Shown here piece by piece: positions 33,469 to 41,975 of a DNA stretch of 64,000 bases. This DNA comes from Lachnospiraceae bacterium AD3010. GTDB lineage: Bacteria; Bacillota; Clostridia; Lachnospirales; Lachnospiraceae. The position numbers were made by a program, and so were the translations under genes. The stretch is from contig KK211387.1 of the NCBI GenBank assembly GCA_000622025.1, positions 186,001 to 250,000 on the forward strand. Reading direction: 5' to 3'. Each line of letters starts with the position of its first letter. Position 1 is the stretch's first letter. The notes under the pieces are model-generated. The model was not told where the DNA came from. It worked only from the letters and a program-made list of their open reading frames with translations, and did not search any database.

Positions 33469-34242
33469 ATGAAAGTAGTAATTCTTGCGGGCGGACTCGG
33501 TACAAGGATCTCGGAAGAGAGCCATTTAAGACCGAAGCCTATGATAGAAATCGGTGATAAGCCGATACTGTGGCACATAATGAAGGAGTATTCCCACTTC
33601 GGTTTCAACGAATTCATTATCTGCCTCGGATATAAACAGCATATAGTAAAGGAGTTTTTTGCAGATTACTACCTGTATTCTTCGGATGTTACCTTTGATC
33701 TGTCAAAAAACAGTATGGAGGTCCATAATCACTACGCTGAGCCCTGGAAGGTGACACTTGTGGATACGGGTCTTCGTACAATGACCGGAGGCAGGATAAA
33801 AAGGGTCAGAGACTATATCGGGGATGAGACATTTATGTTAACCTATGGTGACGGGGTTTCGGATGTGAATATTAAGGAGCTTCTGAAATTCCATAAAGCC
33901 CATGGAAAGATCGGGACCTTAACCGCCATTGCGGTGGACCAGAGGTTCGGAGTTCTTGATATAGGCAGGGAAGGAAAGATACGGGAATTTGCCGAAAAGG
34001 AAGAAAAGGACGAGAGCGTCGTAAACGGCGGATATATGGTGTTTGAGCCCCGGATCTTCGATTATCTGAAGGATGACAGTACCGTATTTGAGAAGGAACC
34101 TCTAAAGCAGCTTGCCCATGAGGATGAGCTGAGAGCATTTCTTCATAAGGGCTTCTGGAAATGCATGGATACCCAGAGAGAGAAGGAGCAGCTTGAAAAG
34201 CTCTGGGCATCGGGAAAGGCACCCTGGAAGGTATGGGAATGA
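33469..34242 (+). CDS. rfbF: Glucose-1-phosphate cytidylyltransferase
   Basis: 257 residues. It makes CDP-glucose from CTP and glucose-1-phosphate, the first step toward CDP-3,6-dideoxyhexoses. N-terminal 'VVILAGGLGTRISEESHLRPKPMIEIG' pattern (nucleotidyltransferase loop; 'GGLGTR', 'RPKPM'), then 'TLVDTGLRTMTGGRIKRVRDY', 'TYGDGVSDVNI' and 'VNGGYMVFEP', which are diagnostic for RfbF. Length matches the family. The end overlaps the next gene by 10 nt, so the rfbFGH genes form one operon. Confidence 0.95.
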   Translation: MKVVILAGGLGTRISEESHLRPKPMIEIGDKPILWHIMKEYSHFGFNEFIICLGYKQHIVKEFFADYYLYSSDVTFDLSKNSMEVHNHYAEPWKVTLVDTGLRTMTGGRIKRVRDYIGDETFMLTYGDGVSDVNIKELLKFHKAHGKIGTLTAIAVDQRFGVLDIGREGKIREFAEKEEKDESVVNGGYMVFEPRIFDYLKDDSTVFEKEPLKQLAHEDELRAFLHKGFWKCMDTQREKEQLEKLWASGKAPWKVWE

Positions 34243-35303
34243 AGGAGCTTTCATTTTATAAAGGAAAAAAGGTTCTTATTACCGGACATACCGGATTTAA
34301 GGGGGGATATTTAAGCGCGCTTCTGTCTTCAGCCGGAGCTTTGGTCACAGGCTATTCGCTGGAGCCGCCTACGGATCCCTCTCTTTTTGAGTTATGTAAA
34401 CTCGAATCGGACGTTGACCATATCATAGGTGATATCAGGGACTATGAAAAGCTCCTTAAGGTATTTAAGGAGAAGAAGCCGGAGATAATTTTTCATCTGG
34501 CAGCGCAGCCCATTGTCCGGACCTCATATCGTGAGCCAAGGCTCACTTATGAAACAAATGTGATGGGAACGGTAAATCTCCTGGAATGTGTGAGGGAGAC
34601 AGACTCTGTGAGGAGTGTTCTTAATGTCACGACCGATAAGGTATATCTTAATAACGATGAGGATAAAGCATTTACGGAGGATATGCCGCTTGACGGCTAT
34701 GACCCTTATTCAAACAGCAAATCCTGCTCGGAGCTTGTGACACACAGCTACATTAAGAGCTTCTTTAGTGATGCTGATGCACCGCGGATCTCCACCGCAA
34801 GAGCCGGAAATGTCATAGGCGGCGGTGACTTTGCTTCTGACCGTCTTATTCCGGACTGTGTGAGGGCTGCGGAAAGATGCGAAAAGGTGATAATAAGGAA
34901 TCCCGCTTCGACCCGTCCCTTCCAGCATGTTCTGGAACCGGTAACGGTATATGCGGATATAGCGGCAAGACAGTATGATGAGCCGGAATATGCGGATTTT
35001 TACAACGTGGGACCGGAGCTTTCGGATGTAAAGAGCGCCGGGGAGCTTGCGGAGATCTTCTGCCGGGAGTGGGGAGACGGCCTGGAAACAGAGGTAAGGA
35101 ATGACGGAGGCCCCCATGAGGCTTCTTTCCTGAAGCTTGACTGTGCAAAGCTGAAGAAAAAGCTTGGCTGGAAAAGCGTCTGGAATGTTGAAGAAGCAGT
35201 GAAGAAGACCGTTCAGTGGAGCAGGGTCTATGTTGAGAAGGGCGATGTGAGGAAGGAGCTTTTCAGGCAGATCGAAGAATACCTGAGTGACGGGAAAGAA
35301 TAA
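34233..35303 (+). CDS. rfbG: CDP-glucose 4,6-dehydratase
   Basis: 356 residues of the extended SDR family. It converts CDP-glucose to CDP-4-keto-6-deoxyglucose using tightly bound NAD. 'VLITGHTGFKGGYLSALLSSAGA' pattern (NAD site; 'GHTGFKG'), 'FHLAAQPIVRTSY', 'NVTTDKVY', and 'YDPYSNSKSCSEL' carrying the Tyr/Lys pair. 'RPFQHVLEPV' is characteristic of RfbG. The start may be 34233 or the ATG two codons later. The stop shares a base with the rfbH start. Confidence 0.95.
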   Translation: MGMKELSFYKGKKVLITGHTGFKGGYLSALLSSAGALVTGYSLEPPTDPSLFELCKLESDVDHIIGDIRDYEKLLKVFKEKKPEIIFHLAAQPIVRTSYREPRLTYETNVMGTVNLLECVRETDSVRSVLNVTTDKVYLNNDEDKAFTEDMPLDGYDPYSNSKSCSELVTHSYIKSFFSDADAPRISTARAGNVIGGGDFASDRLIPDCVRAAERCEKVIIRNPASTRPFQHVLEPVTVYADIAARQYDEPEYADFYNVGPELSDVKSAGELAEIFCREWGDGLETEVRNDGGPHEASFLKLDCAKLKKKLGWKSVWNVEEAVKKTVQWSRVYVEKGDVRKELFRQIEEYLSDGKE

Positions 35304-36649
35304 TGGATTTTGATAACTTAAGTGAAAAGGAAGCCCGGGAAAAGATACTTGGGATCGTCCGGGAATATGCGAAAAAATACCACGAAGAGAAAAAGCCTTA
35401 TAAGGAGGGAGACAGGATCCCCTATGCAGGGCGTGTTTATGATGCGGAGGAGATAACGAAGCTCGTTGATTCCTCCCTGGAATTCTGGCTCACCGCAGGG
35501 CACTATACCGCGGAATTTGAAAAAGGCTTTGCAGAGTATCTGGGACTGAGATATGTTTCTATCGTTAACTCCGGCTCCAGTGCAAATCTCCTTGCCTTTA
35601 TGACGCTTACAAGTCCTCTTCTGAAGGACAGGAGGATAAGGCGCGGGGACGAGGTCATCACTGTGGCAGCGGGCTTTCCCACTACAGTATCACCTGTTAT
35701 CCAATACGGGGCAGTTCCGGTTTTTCTCGATGTTACTGTTCCGGGCTACAATATAGATGTAACAAGGCTTGAGGAGGCATATTCGGAAAAGACAAAGGCG
35801 GTTATGCTTGCCCATACCCTGGGGAATCCCTTTGATCTGAAAAGTGTTAAGGATTTCTGCGACCGTCACGGCCTCTGGCTTATCGAGGATAACTGCGATG
35901 CTCTTGGCTCCGTATATGAGCTTGACGGGGAAGAAAAGCTCACCGGAACGATAGGAGATATCGGGACCTCATCCTTTTATCCGCCTCATCATATGACCAT
36001 GGGAGAGGGCGGTGCGGTATACACCGATGATCCGCTGCTTCATAAGATAATAAGGTCGATCCGTGACTGGGGGCGTGACTGCAGCTGCGCTCCGGGAGTC
36101 GATAATTCCTGTGGACACCGTTATGACGGGAAGTACGGGCTTCTTCCAGAGGGCTATGATCATAAATATGTGTATTCACACTTCGGCTATAACCTTAAGC
36201 CTACGGATATGCAGGCTGCCGTGGGGCTTGCCCAGCTTGAAAAATTCCCTTCATTTGTGAAAAGAAGAAGAGAGAATTTTGATATTCTTTATGAAGGACT
36301 TAAGGACTTAAGTAATGCTTTTATACTTCCGGAGGCCACGGAAAATTCAAGACCCTCCTGGTTTGGATTTTTGCTTACGGTAAAGGAAGGCTTTTCCAGA
36401 AATAAAATAGTCAGATACATAGAGGATGAAAAGGTTCAGACCCGTATGCTCTTTTCGGGTAATCTTATCAAGCACCCCTGTTTTGATGAGTTTAGGGATG
36501 AAAAAAAAGCTTACAGGGTCGTAGGGGAGCTTGAAAATACGGACAGGATAATGAATGATACATTCTGGATAGGGCTTTATCCCGGAATGGATGAGTCAAG
36601 GCTTGACAGGATGATCAGGGTTATACATGGGGCGGTAAAGAACAGCTGA
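35303..36649 (+). CDS. rfbH: CDP-4-keto-6-deoxyglucose 3-dehydrase (E1)
   Basis: 448 residues, the PMP- and iron-sulfur-dependent enzyme that removes the 3-hydroxyl. 'IVNSGSSANLLAFMTL' binds the cofactor phosphate. 'SSFYPPHHMTMGEGG' has His where ordinary aminotransferases keep Lys, the hallmark of E1. The cysteine-rich 'RDCSCAPGVDNSCGHRYD' belongs to the [2Fe-2S] site. The reductase partner (E3/RfbI) is not in the window. The product is CDP-3,6-dideoxy-4-keto-hexose, the substrate expected for the YerE-like enzyme at 41975. The overlap with the next start shows tight coupling. Confidence 0.94.
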   Translation: MDFDNLSEKEAREKILGIVREYAKKYHEEKKPYKEGDRIPYAGRVYDAEEITKLVDSSLEFWLTAGHYTAEFEKGFAEYLGLRYVSIVNSGSSANLLAFMTLTSPLLKDRRIRRGDEVITVAAGFPTTVSPVIQYGAVPVFLDVTVPGYNIDVTRLEEAYSEKTKAVMLAHTLGNPFDLKSVKDFCDRHGLWLIEDNCDALGSVYELDGEEKLTGTIGDIGTSSFYPPHHMTMGEGGAVYTDDPLLHKIIRSIRDWGRDCSCAPGVDNSCGHRYDGKYGLLPEGYDHKYVYSHFGYNLKPTDMQAAVGLAQLEKFPSFVKRRRENFDILYEGLKDLSNAFILPEATENSRPSWFGFLLTVKEGFSRNKIVRYIEDEKVQTRMLFSGNLIKHPCFDEFRDEKKAYRVVGELENTDRIMNDTFWIGLYPGMDESRLDRMIRVIHGAVKNS

Positions 36650-38256
36650 TGACAAGGATAGAACTTCTTGACTGTACCCTCCGGGACGGAGGGTTTATAA
36701 ATGAATGGCGTTTCGGAAGAGGAGATATAGCCAATCTCTTTGAAAGGTCCGTTTCCGCAGGTATAGACTACATCGAAGCGGGCTTTATTGATGAGAGAGA
36801 GGAATTTGATCCCGACCGCAGCATAACTCCGGATTCCGAAGGAATGGACAGACTTATCAAGGGTCTTGACCATGGCAGCTCAAAGATCTTCGCAATGATC
36901 GATTACGGAACCTGTGATATCTCCCATATCAGGGATGCGGCGGATTCCGAGATCGACGGCATAAGGGTAATGATCAAGAAAAAGACCCGCTATGAAGCCC
37001 TTGATTTCTGCAGGAAGCTGAAGGAAAAGGGCTATCTTGTGGGGGCGCAGCCCGTATCGGTGACGGGCTATGATGATGAGGAAATGAAGGAGCTCGTTAA
37101 AGAGATAAACGGACTGGAGCCCTTCGCAATGTATATCGTTGATACTTACGGTCTTCTGGACAGAAGCCATCTTCTCCATATCTTTGAGCTTATTGACGGG
37201 AGGCTGAAAAAGGGAATAAGGATAGGCTATCACGCCCATAATAATTTCCAGCTTGCTTTTTCAAATTCCGTAGCTCTTATGGAGGCAGACAGCGACAGGG
37301 ATATTATAATAGACGGTTCCGCCTACGGTATGGGGAAGTCTGCCGGAAACTGCCCATTGGAGCTTCTTACCGCATATCTCAATGAGAACCGCGGAAGTCA
37401 TTACCACACGAGCCAGATCCTGGAAATGATAGATACGGGGATAATGAAGATTTACGAGAAAGCTCCCTGGGGGTATCAGATGCAGTATTTCCTCTGTGCC
37501 AGCAATGACTGCCATCCGAAGTACGCCCAGTACCTTCTTCAGAAAAAGACGCTTTCCGTTAAGCAGATCGATGACATCCTTTCAAGGATAAAGCCGGAGG
37601 AGAGCCTTGCCTTTAATAAGACCTATATTGAGAAGCTCTATGTGGAGTATCAGAAGAAGGATATAAATGACAAGGGTGATACCGAGAGATTAAAAAACGT
37701 TTTCCAAAATAGCAGCTGCGTGCTTGTCCTGGGACCGGCACCTTCGGTTCAGACGGAAAAAGGGAAGATAGATGTTTTTTTAAGGGAACATGATCCGCTG
37801 ATAATATCCATTAACTTCCTTCCGGATGAGTATGACCCGGATATGCTTTTTTTGAGTAATTCCAAAAGATATATGCAGCTTTCCTCGCGGCTTGAGAAAA
37901 AGGACGGGGCAGTGCAGATCCCGGTCATAGCCACAAGTAATGTTACGGCGGCGAAGGAGGGCTTTGATTATAATCTGGACTACTCCTCTCTTATAGATGA
38001 GAGCTTTGAGATCCCGGACAATTCGCTTCCAATGTTCCTCCGGCTCCTTGATAAGACCGGTGTAAAGAAGGCTTATCTTGCGGGCTTTGACGGCTATGTT
38101 CAGGAACGTGGAAAGAATTACAGTAAGCCCGCAATGGAATACGAATTTGCGGCAGATTATGCCATAAGGCTGAATTCCTATACGGCGGGAGTCATCCGGA
38201 AGCTTAAGGAGAGGATGGAGATCGAGTTTATCACGCCCTCCAGGTATGAGGGGTGA
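36649..38256 (+). CDS. HMGL-like aldolase with C-terminal MptE/DUF115-like domain
   Basis: 535 residues. Residues 1-300 are a DRE-TIM metallolyase: 'ELLDCTLRDGGFINEWRFG', 'YHAHNNFQLAF' (metal-binding HxH) and 'IDGSAYGMGKSAGNCPLELL', closest to 4-hydroxy-2-oxovalerate aldolases and related carbon-carbon lyases. Residues about 330-520 are a second domain: 'VLVLGPAPSVQTEKGKIDVFL' pattern, 'PDMLFLSNSKRY', 'AYLAGFDGY', similar in style to DUF115/MptE-like folds found in glycan loci. The gene overlaps rfbH by one base and so belongs to the CDP-sugar operon. It probably makes or splits a keto acid used to build a branched sugar. This is an inference. Confidence 0.75.
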   Translation: MTRIELLDCTLRDGGFINEWRFGRGDIANLFERSVSAGIDYIEAGFIDEREEFDPDRSITPDSEGMDRLIKGLDHGSSKIFAMIDYGTCDISHIRDAADSEIDGIRVMIKKKTRYEALDFCRKLKEKGYLVGAQPVSVTGYDDEEMKELVKEINGLEPFAMYIVDTYGLLDRSHLLHIFELIDGRLKKGIRIGYHAHNNFQLAFSNSVALMEADSDRDIIIDGSAYGMGKSAGNCPLELLTAYLNENRGSHYHTSQILEMIDTGIMKIYEKAPWGYQMQYFLCASNDCHPKYAQYLLQKKTLSVKQIDDILSRIKPEESLAFNKTYIEKLYVEYQKKDINDKGDTERLKNVFQNSSCVLVLGPAPSVQTEKGKIDVFLREHDPLIISINFLPDEYDPDMLFLSNSKRYMQLSSRLEKKDGAVQIPVIATSNVTAAKEGFDYNLDYSSLIDESFEIPDNSLPMFLRLLDKTGVKKAYLAGFDGYVQERGKNYSKPAMEYEFAADYAIRLNSYTAGVIRKLKERMEIEFITPSRYEG

Positions 38257-38259
38257 AGA

Positions 38260-38440
38260 AGATCCTTCACTGAGCGTGTCAGTGCCACGGGGAGAAAGAT
38301 CCTTCGCTTCGCTCAGGATGACAGTATACGCTCAGGACGACAGGGGGGGAGAAAGATCCTTCGCTTCGCTCAGGATGACAGTATACGCTCAGGATGACAG
38401 GGGGGGAGAAAGATCCTTCGCTTCGCTCAGGATGACAGTA
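38260..38440. repeat. Tandem 57-bp repeats of a REP-like element
   Basis: AGATCCTTCGCTTCGCTCAG followed by GATGACAG occurs at 38297, 38354 and 38411, a period of 57 bp, with a degenerate copy at 38260. Each unit is followed by a shorter CGCTCAGGA(T/C)GACAG echo and a G run. Related sequence lies at 54488-54569. The element is a short interspersed repeat common in Clostridia and other gut bacteria. Its translation (SFASLRMT) is often mis-annotated as protein. Confidence 0.9.
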
Positions 38441-38442
38441 GA

Positions 38443-39156
38443 ATGGATGAAAGAATTATGTCAACCAATATAAACGGATCAAAAGCTATTAAGGCGGTTC
38501 TCTGGGATATGGACGGAACCCTCTTTAATACCAAGCCCGGGATAGACAGGGCTGTGAGTGAGACGCTTGAAATAAAAGGCTTTCCGGCATTAGAGCCGGG
38601 AGTTATCGATAATTTCATAGGTCCTCCGATCCAGTACGGCTTTCGGGATTACCTCGGGATCTCCGGGGAAGAAGCTGCAAAATGCGCGGATGTTTTCAGG
38701 AGACTATATAGAGAAAAGGGCTATGTGGAGCTCTGCGATCCCTATGAGGGGTTGAGGGAGACCCTGTTCAGACTGCGGGATGACGGCCTGGTGGAAGGAG
38801 TCTGCACCCTGAAAAAACAGGATATGGCGGAGAGGATAGTAAGACGCTACGAGCTTGATGGCGTTTTTGACAGTATAGTCGGAACGGATGCCCTCGATAA
38901 TATAAAGAAGCACGACACAATACGCATAAGCTGTGAACGCTTCGGGATCAGTGCAGATGAAGCGGTTTTGATTGGTGACACTTGTTATGATTCCGAGGGG
39001 GCGGAAAAGGCCGGCTGTCTCTTTATCGGGGTGACCTATGGCTTCGGGTTCAAGACAAAGGAAGATGTGGATGAATATCCGAATATCGGCACCGCTTTTT
39101 CTCCCGGGGATGTTTATGATCTGATAAACCACTACAACACAGAAAATATCTTATGA
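38443..39156 (+). CDS. HAD-family phosphatase, phosphoglycolate-phosphatase-like
   Basis: 237 residues. 'VLWDMDGTLFNTKPGI' (HAD motif I, nucleophile Asp at about 22), 'GVCTLKKQDMAERI' (motif II region), 'VLIGDTCYDSEGAEKAGCLFIGVTYGFG' (motif IV). The cap region between 30 and 95 places it in the Gph/PGP-like subfamily. It may dephosphorylate a sugar phosphate in the pathway. The first codons come from the repeat just upstream; an internal ATG at 38458 is an equally good start. The end overlaps the next gene by 4 nt. Confidence 0.82.
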   Translation: MDERIMSTNINGSKAIKAVLWDMDGTLFNTKPGIDRAVSETLEIKGFPALEPGVIDNFIGPPIQYGFRDYLGISGEEAAKCADVFRRLYREKGYVELCDPYEGLRETLFRLRDDGLVEGVCTLKKQDMAERIVRRYELDGVFDSIVGTDALDNIKKHDTIRISCERFGISADEAVLIGDTCYDSEGAEKAGCLFIGVTYGFGFKTKEDVDEYPNIGTAFSPGDVYDLINHYNTENIL

Positions 39157-41975
39157 GCAGGATTTACTCTTTATATAAAAACTTCAGGGAAAAAAGACAT
39201 GCCTATCTGCTTTCCTACATTATGGTATTCTGTTTTACTGCCATACTAATGTTCTGGTATTTTCCCGCTTTTCATAAAAGCTTTATCTGGCAGCAGGATG
39301 GTTTAAAGCAGCATTATAACGGGCTTCTATATTATGCGAAGTATTTACGCGGGATTTTATCCACCCTGATTAATGAGCACAGGCTTTCTTTACCGATGTG
39401 GGATCATTCGGTGGGCTATGGATCGGATATAATAACAACCTTCCATTACTATGCCATCGGAGACCCTCTTACACTTCTTTCCGTTTTCGTGCCATTAAGG
39501 TTTATGGAGTTTTTTTATGCATTTCTTTTCTTTCTCCGTTCCTTTTTAGGAGGGCTGGGATTTTCACTGATCTCCCTGAATAGAGGTAACAGTCGTTTTT
39601 ATACTCTTATAGGGGCAGTGATATATTGCTTTTCCGCGTTTGCACTGGTGCTCGGGCTGATGCACGGGATATTTATGATACCCGTATGCTACTTCCCCTG
39701 GATAATATACGGGGTCGACAGGATATTTGAAAATAAATCGCCTGTTATTTTTATATTATCAGTGGCGGCCGCAGCAGCGGCAAACTTCTATTTCCTCTAT
39801 ATGGAGGTTCTGCTCACGGTCTTTTATATTCTTCATAAATTTATTTCTGAGGAAAGGGACAGATATGGAGTAAGGCAGAGTGTAAAAACTTACGCAGCCG
39901 ATCTTTTAAGGCGCTTCGGGGAGTTTCTGCTGTACGGGATTAATGCCTTTTTCCTGTCGGCTGTGATACTTCTTCCTGTTTTAAGCGTCTTCTTTTCATC
40001 CGGGCGCTTTGCAGCGGAAAAGTACGTGCCTCTTTTCTATCCTCTGAAGCACTATCTGCAGCTTACGGCAAATTTTATGATAAGCAGGAGGGCCGGAAGC
40101 TGGACCCTTATGGGCTTCACTGCTGTGGGAGCACTGGCAGTGCTGATGATATTTACCGACAGCCTTGAGGATAAGGAGATAAAAAGGCTGAGGCTCAGAT
40201 TTTCGGTTCTGACGGTCTTTGCCATGATACCCTTTTTCGGCTTTATGCTGAACGGCTTTGCCTATGTGGTAAACCGCTGGACTTTTGCCTGGGCTCTTTC
40301 AGCCGCTATGGTCACAGCCACCATGCTTAGCAGGCTGAACAGCTTTGATCCCGGGAGGAAGTGGAGACTTATCAAAGTACTGGCTGTTCTTACATATCTC
40401 AGTGCCGCATTTTTCTTCGTGAGGAGTGAAGAATCCCTGCTTTCCATAGTGCTTCTGCTTGTTATGGTACTTATACTTATGCGGGGGGAAATACCCAGGG
40501 GATTAAAAAAGGGTCTGATCCTCATTGTTACATTTATGTCACTTTTCTTAAACGGCTGGTACTCCTATTCCACGGCTGAGGACGGGATGCTGGACGAATA
40601 TCTGGATTTTCACAGGGCGGATATGCTTCTTAATGATGAGAGCTACACTGCAGCCTTAAATGATACCGGGGACACTTCCTTTTACAGGACGGAGCTTTAT
40701 GACTGCGAGCGGACCCAGAACAGCTCCGTGCAGACCGGATTAAAGGGCACACAGTATTATTTCTCGCTGACAAGCCCCTATATTTCCGACTTTATTAACA
40801 GTCTGTACCTTAACTGGCCGAAGGATTATGACTATGAGGGAGTGGAATCAAGAGAGGGACTGGAAGCCCTGGCAGCTGTAAAGTACTGCTTTGCCGGAGA
40901 GAACGCTGACACGGAGATTCCGAAGGGCTTTTGTAAGATCGCCGGAAAAGATATCACCGCGGGGAAGGCCGAGCTTTATGAAAATGAAAATTCGCTGCCC
41001 CTCGGATATGCTGTAGACAATTACATTTCAAGAAGTGCCTTTGACAGGGCAGAGGTGACAGGAAGGCAGAGTGCCCTTCTTACCGGAGCCGTAATTTCTG
41101 ATGACGATACCGCTTTCTTAAGAAATAAGGGATATGAGGAAACAGCTTTTTCCGATGACTCGGTCAATGTGCTTAAAAGCATTGAAAAGAGCGGGGATAT
41201 GGATCTCGGTCCCAATTCATTTACAGTCAGGAGAAATGGGGGAATAAGCATAAGCTTTGACGGGAGCGAGGATTCGGAGACCTACCTTTTCTTTACGAAC
41301 CTGAGGTTTCAGGGCTACAAGGAAAGGGAAATGTACGATAAGGGAGCCTGGGCGGGACTCACTCCGTATGAACAGGCGAAGGTCATGGACAAGAATACTA
41401 CGGACGGGCGGCCCGGTTCCTCCAGTATGATGATAAGCCTGGACGGGCGTCAGCAGATAATAGAATTCTATAATAACAGGCAGGATTATTACTGCGGACG
41501 ACATGACTTCCTTATAAACCTTGGAAATACGGGTAAAGGAGACAAGACACTTAGTATTTCATTCAGGGAGCCCGGGGTTTATTCCTTTGATTCACTGGAG
41601 CTCCGCTCCCAGCCTCTATTATCCATAGAGGAAAAGCTTGAAAGGCTAAAGGAGACTCCCCTGACCGGGATAAGGATCGGTACGAATGCCGTAAGTGGAA
41701 GCATAAAGACAGACAGGGATAGGATACTGATGCTTTCGATACCGTTCAGTACCGGCTGGAAAGCCTTTGTAGACGGCAGGGAGGAAAGGATAATGAGGGC
41801 AGGGCTTATGTATATGGGAGTGCCTGTGACAGCAGGTGAACACAGCATCATCCTGCAGTACGAGACTCCATATCTCAGGGCCGGTGCCATACTTAGTATA
41901 ATTGGAATAATCATGTTCTTTATGATATTATTTTATGATATAAACGCAAAAAGACCAAATGGAGAGAAGGAGTAA
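39153..41975 (+). CDS. Second YfhO-family giant membrane protein
   Basis: 940 residues, with the same plan as the protein at 30537. About 12 membrane segments in residues 20-470 are followed by a large extracytoplasmic region (about 480-900) and a C-terminal membrane segment ('AGAILSIIGIIMFFMILFY'). 'FIWQQDGLKQHYNGLLYYAK' near residue 45 and 'MWDHSVGYGSDI' near 90 match the first loop of YfhO proteins, where acidic catalytic residues of GT-C enzymes are expected. It would transfer a lipid-linked sugar to a surface glycan. The start overlaps the HAD gene and the stop overlaps the next start, so it is co-transcribed with the thiamine enzyme. Confidence 0.82.
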   Translation: MSRIYSLYKNFREKRHAYLLSYIMVFCFTAILMFWYFPAFHKSFIWQQDGLKQHYNGLLYYAKYLRGILSTLINEHRLSLPMWDHSVGYGSDIITTFHYYAIGDPLTLLSVFVPLRFMEFFYAFLFFLRSFLGGLGFSLISLNRGNSRFYTLIGAVIYCFSAFALVLGLMHGIFMIPVCYFPWIIYGVDRIFENKSPVIFILSVAAAAAANFYFLYMEVLLTVFYILHKFISEERDRYGVRQSVKTYAADLLRRFGEFLLYGINAFFLSAVILLPVLSVFFSSGRFAAEKYVPLFYPLKHYLQLTANFMISRRAGSWTLMGFTAVGALAVLMIFTDSLEDKEIKRLRLRFSVLTVFAMIPFFGFMLNGFAYVVNRWTFAWALSAAMVTATMLSRLNSFDPGRKWRLIKVLAVLTYLSAAFFFVRSEESLLSIVLLLVMVLILMRGEIPRGLKKGLILIVTFMSLFLNGWYSYSTAEDGMLDEYLDFHRADMLLNDESYTAALNDTGDTSFYRTELYDCERTQNSSVQTGLKGTQYYFSLTSPYISDFINSLYLNWPKDYDYEGVESREGLEALAAVKYCFAGENADTEIPKGFCKIAGKDITAGKAELYENENSLPLGYAVDNYISRSAFDRAEVTGRQSALLTGAVISDDDTAFLRNKGYEETAFSDDSVNVLKSIEKSGDMDLGPNSFTVRRNGGISISFDGSEDSETYLFFTNLRFQGYKEREMYDKGAWAGLTPYEQAKVMDKNTTDGRPGSSSMMISLDGRQQIIEFYNNRQDYYCGRHDFLINLGNTGKGDKTLSISFREPGVYSFDSLELRSQPLLSIEEKLERLKETPLTGIRIGTNAVSGSIKTDRDRILMLSIPFSTGWKAFVDGREERIMRAGLMYMGVPVTAGEHSIILQYETPYLRAGAILSIIGIIMFFMILFYDINAKRPNGEKE

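Noticed and set aside
38246-38473. 75-codon ORF with repeated SFASLRMT peptides
   Set aside because: It is the translation of REP-like DNA repeats, a well-known false gene; there is no ribosome binding site.
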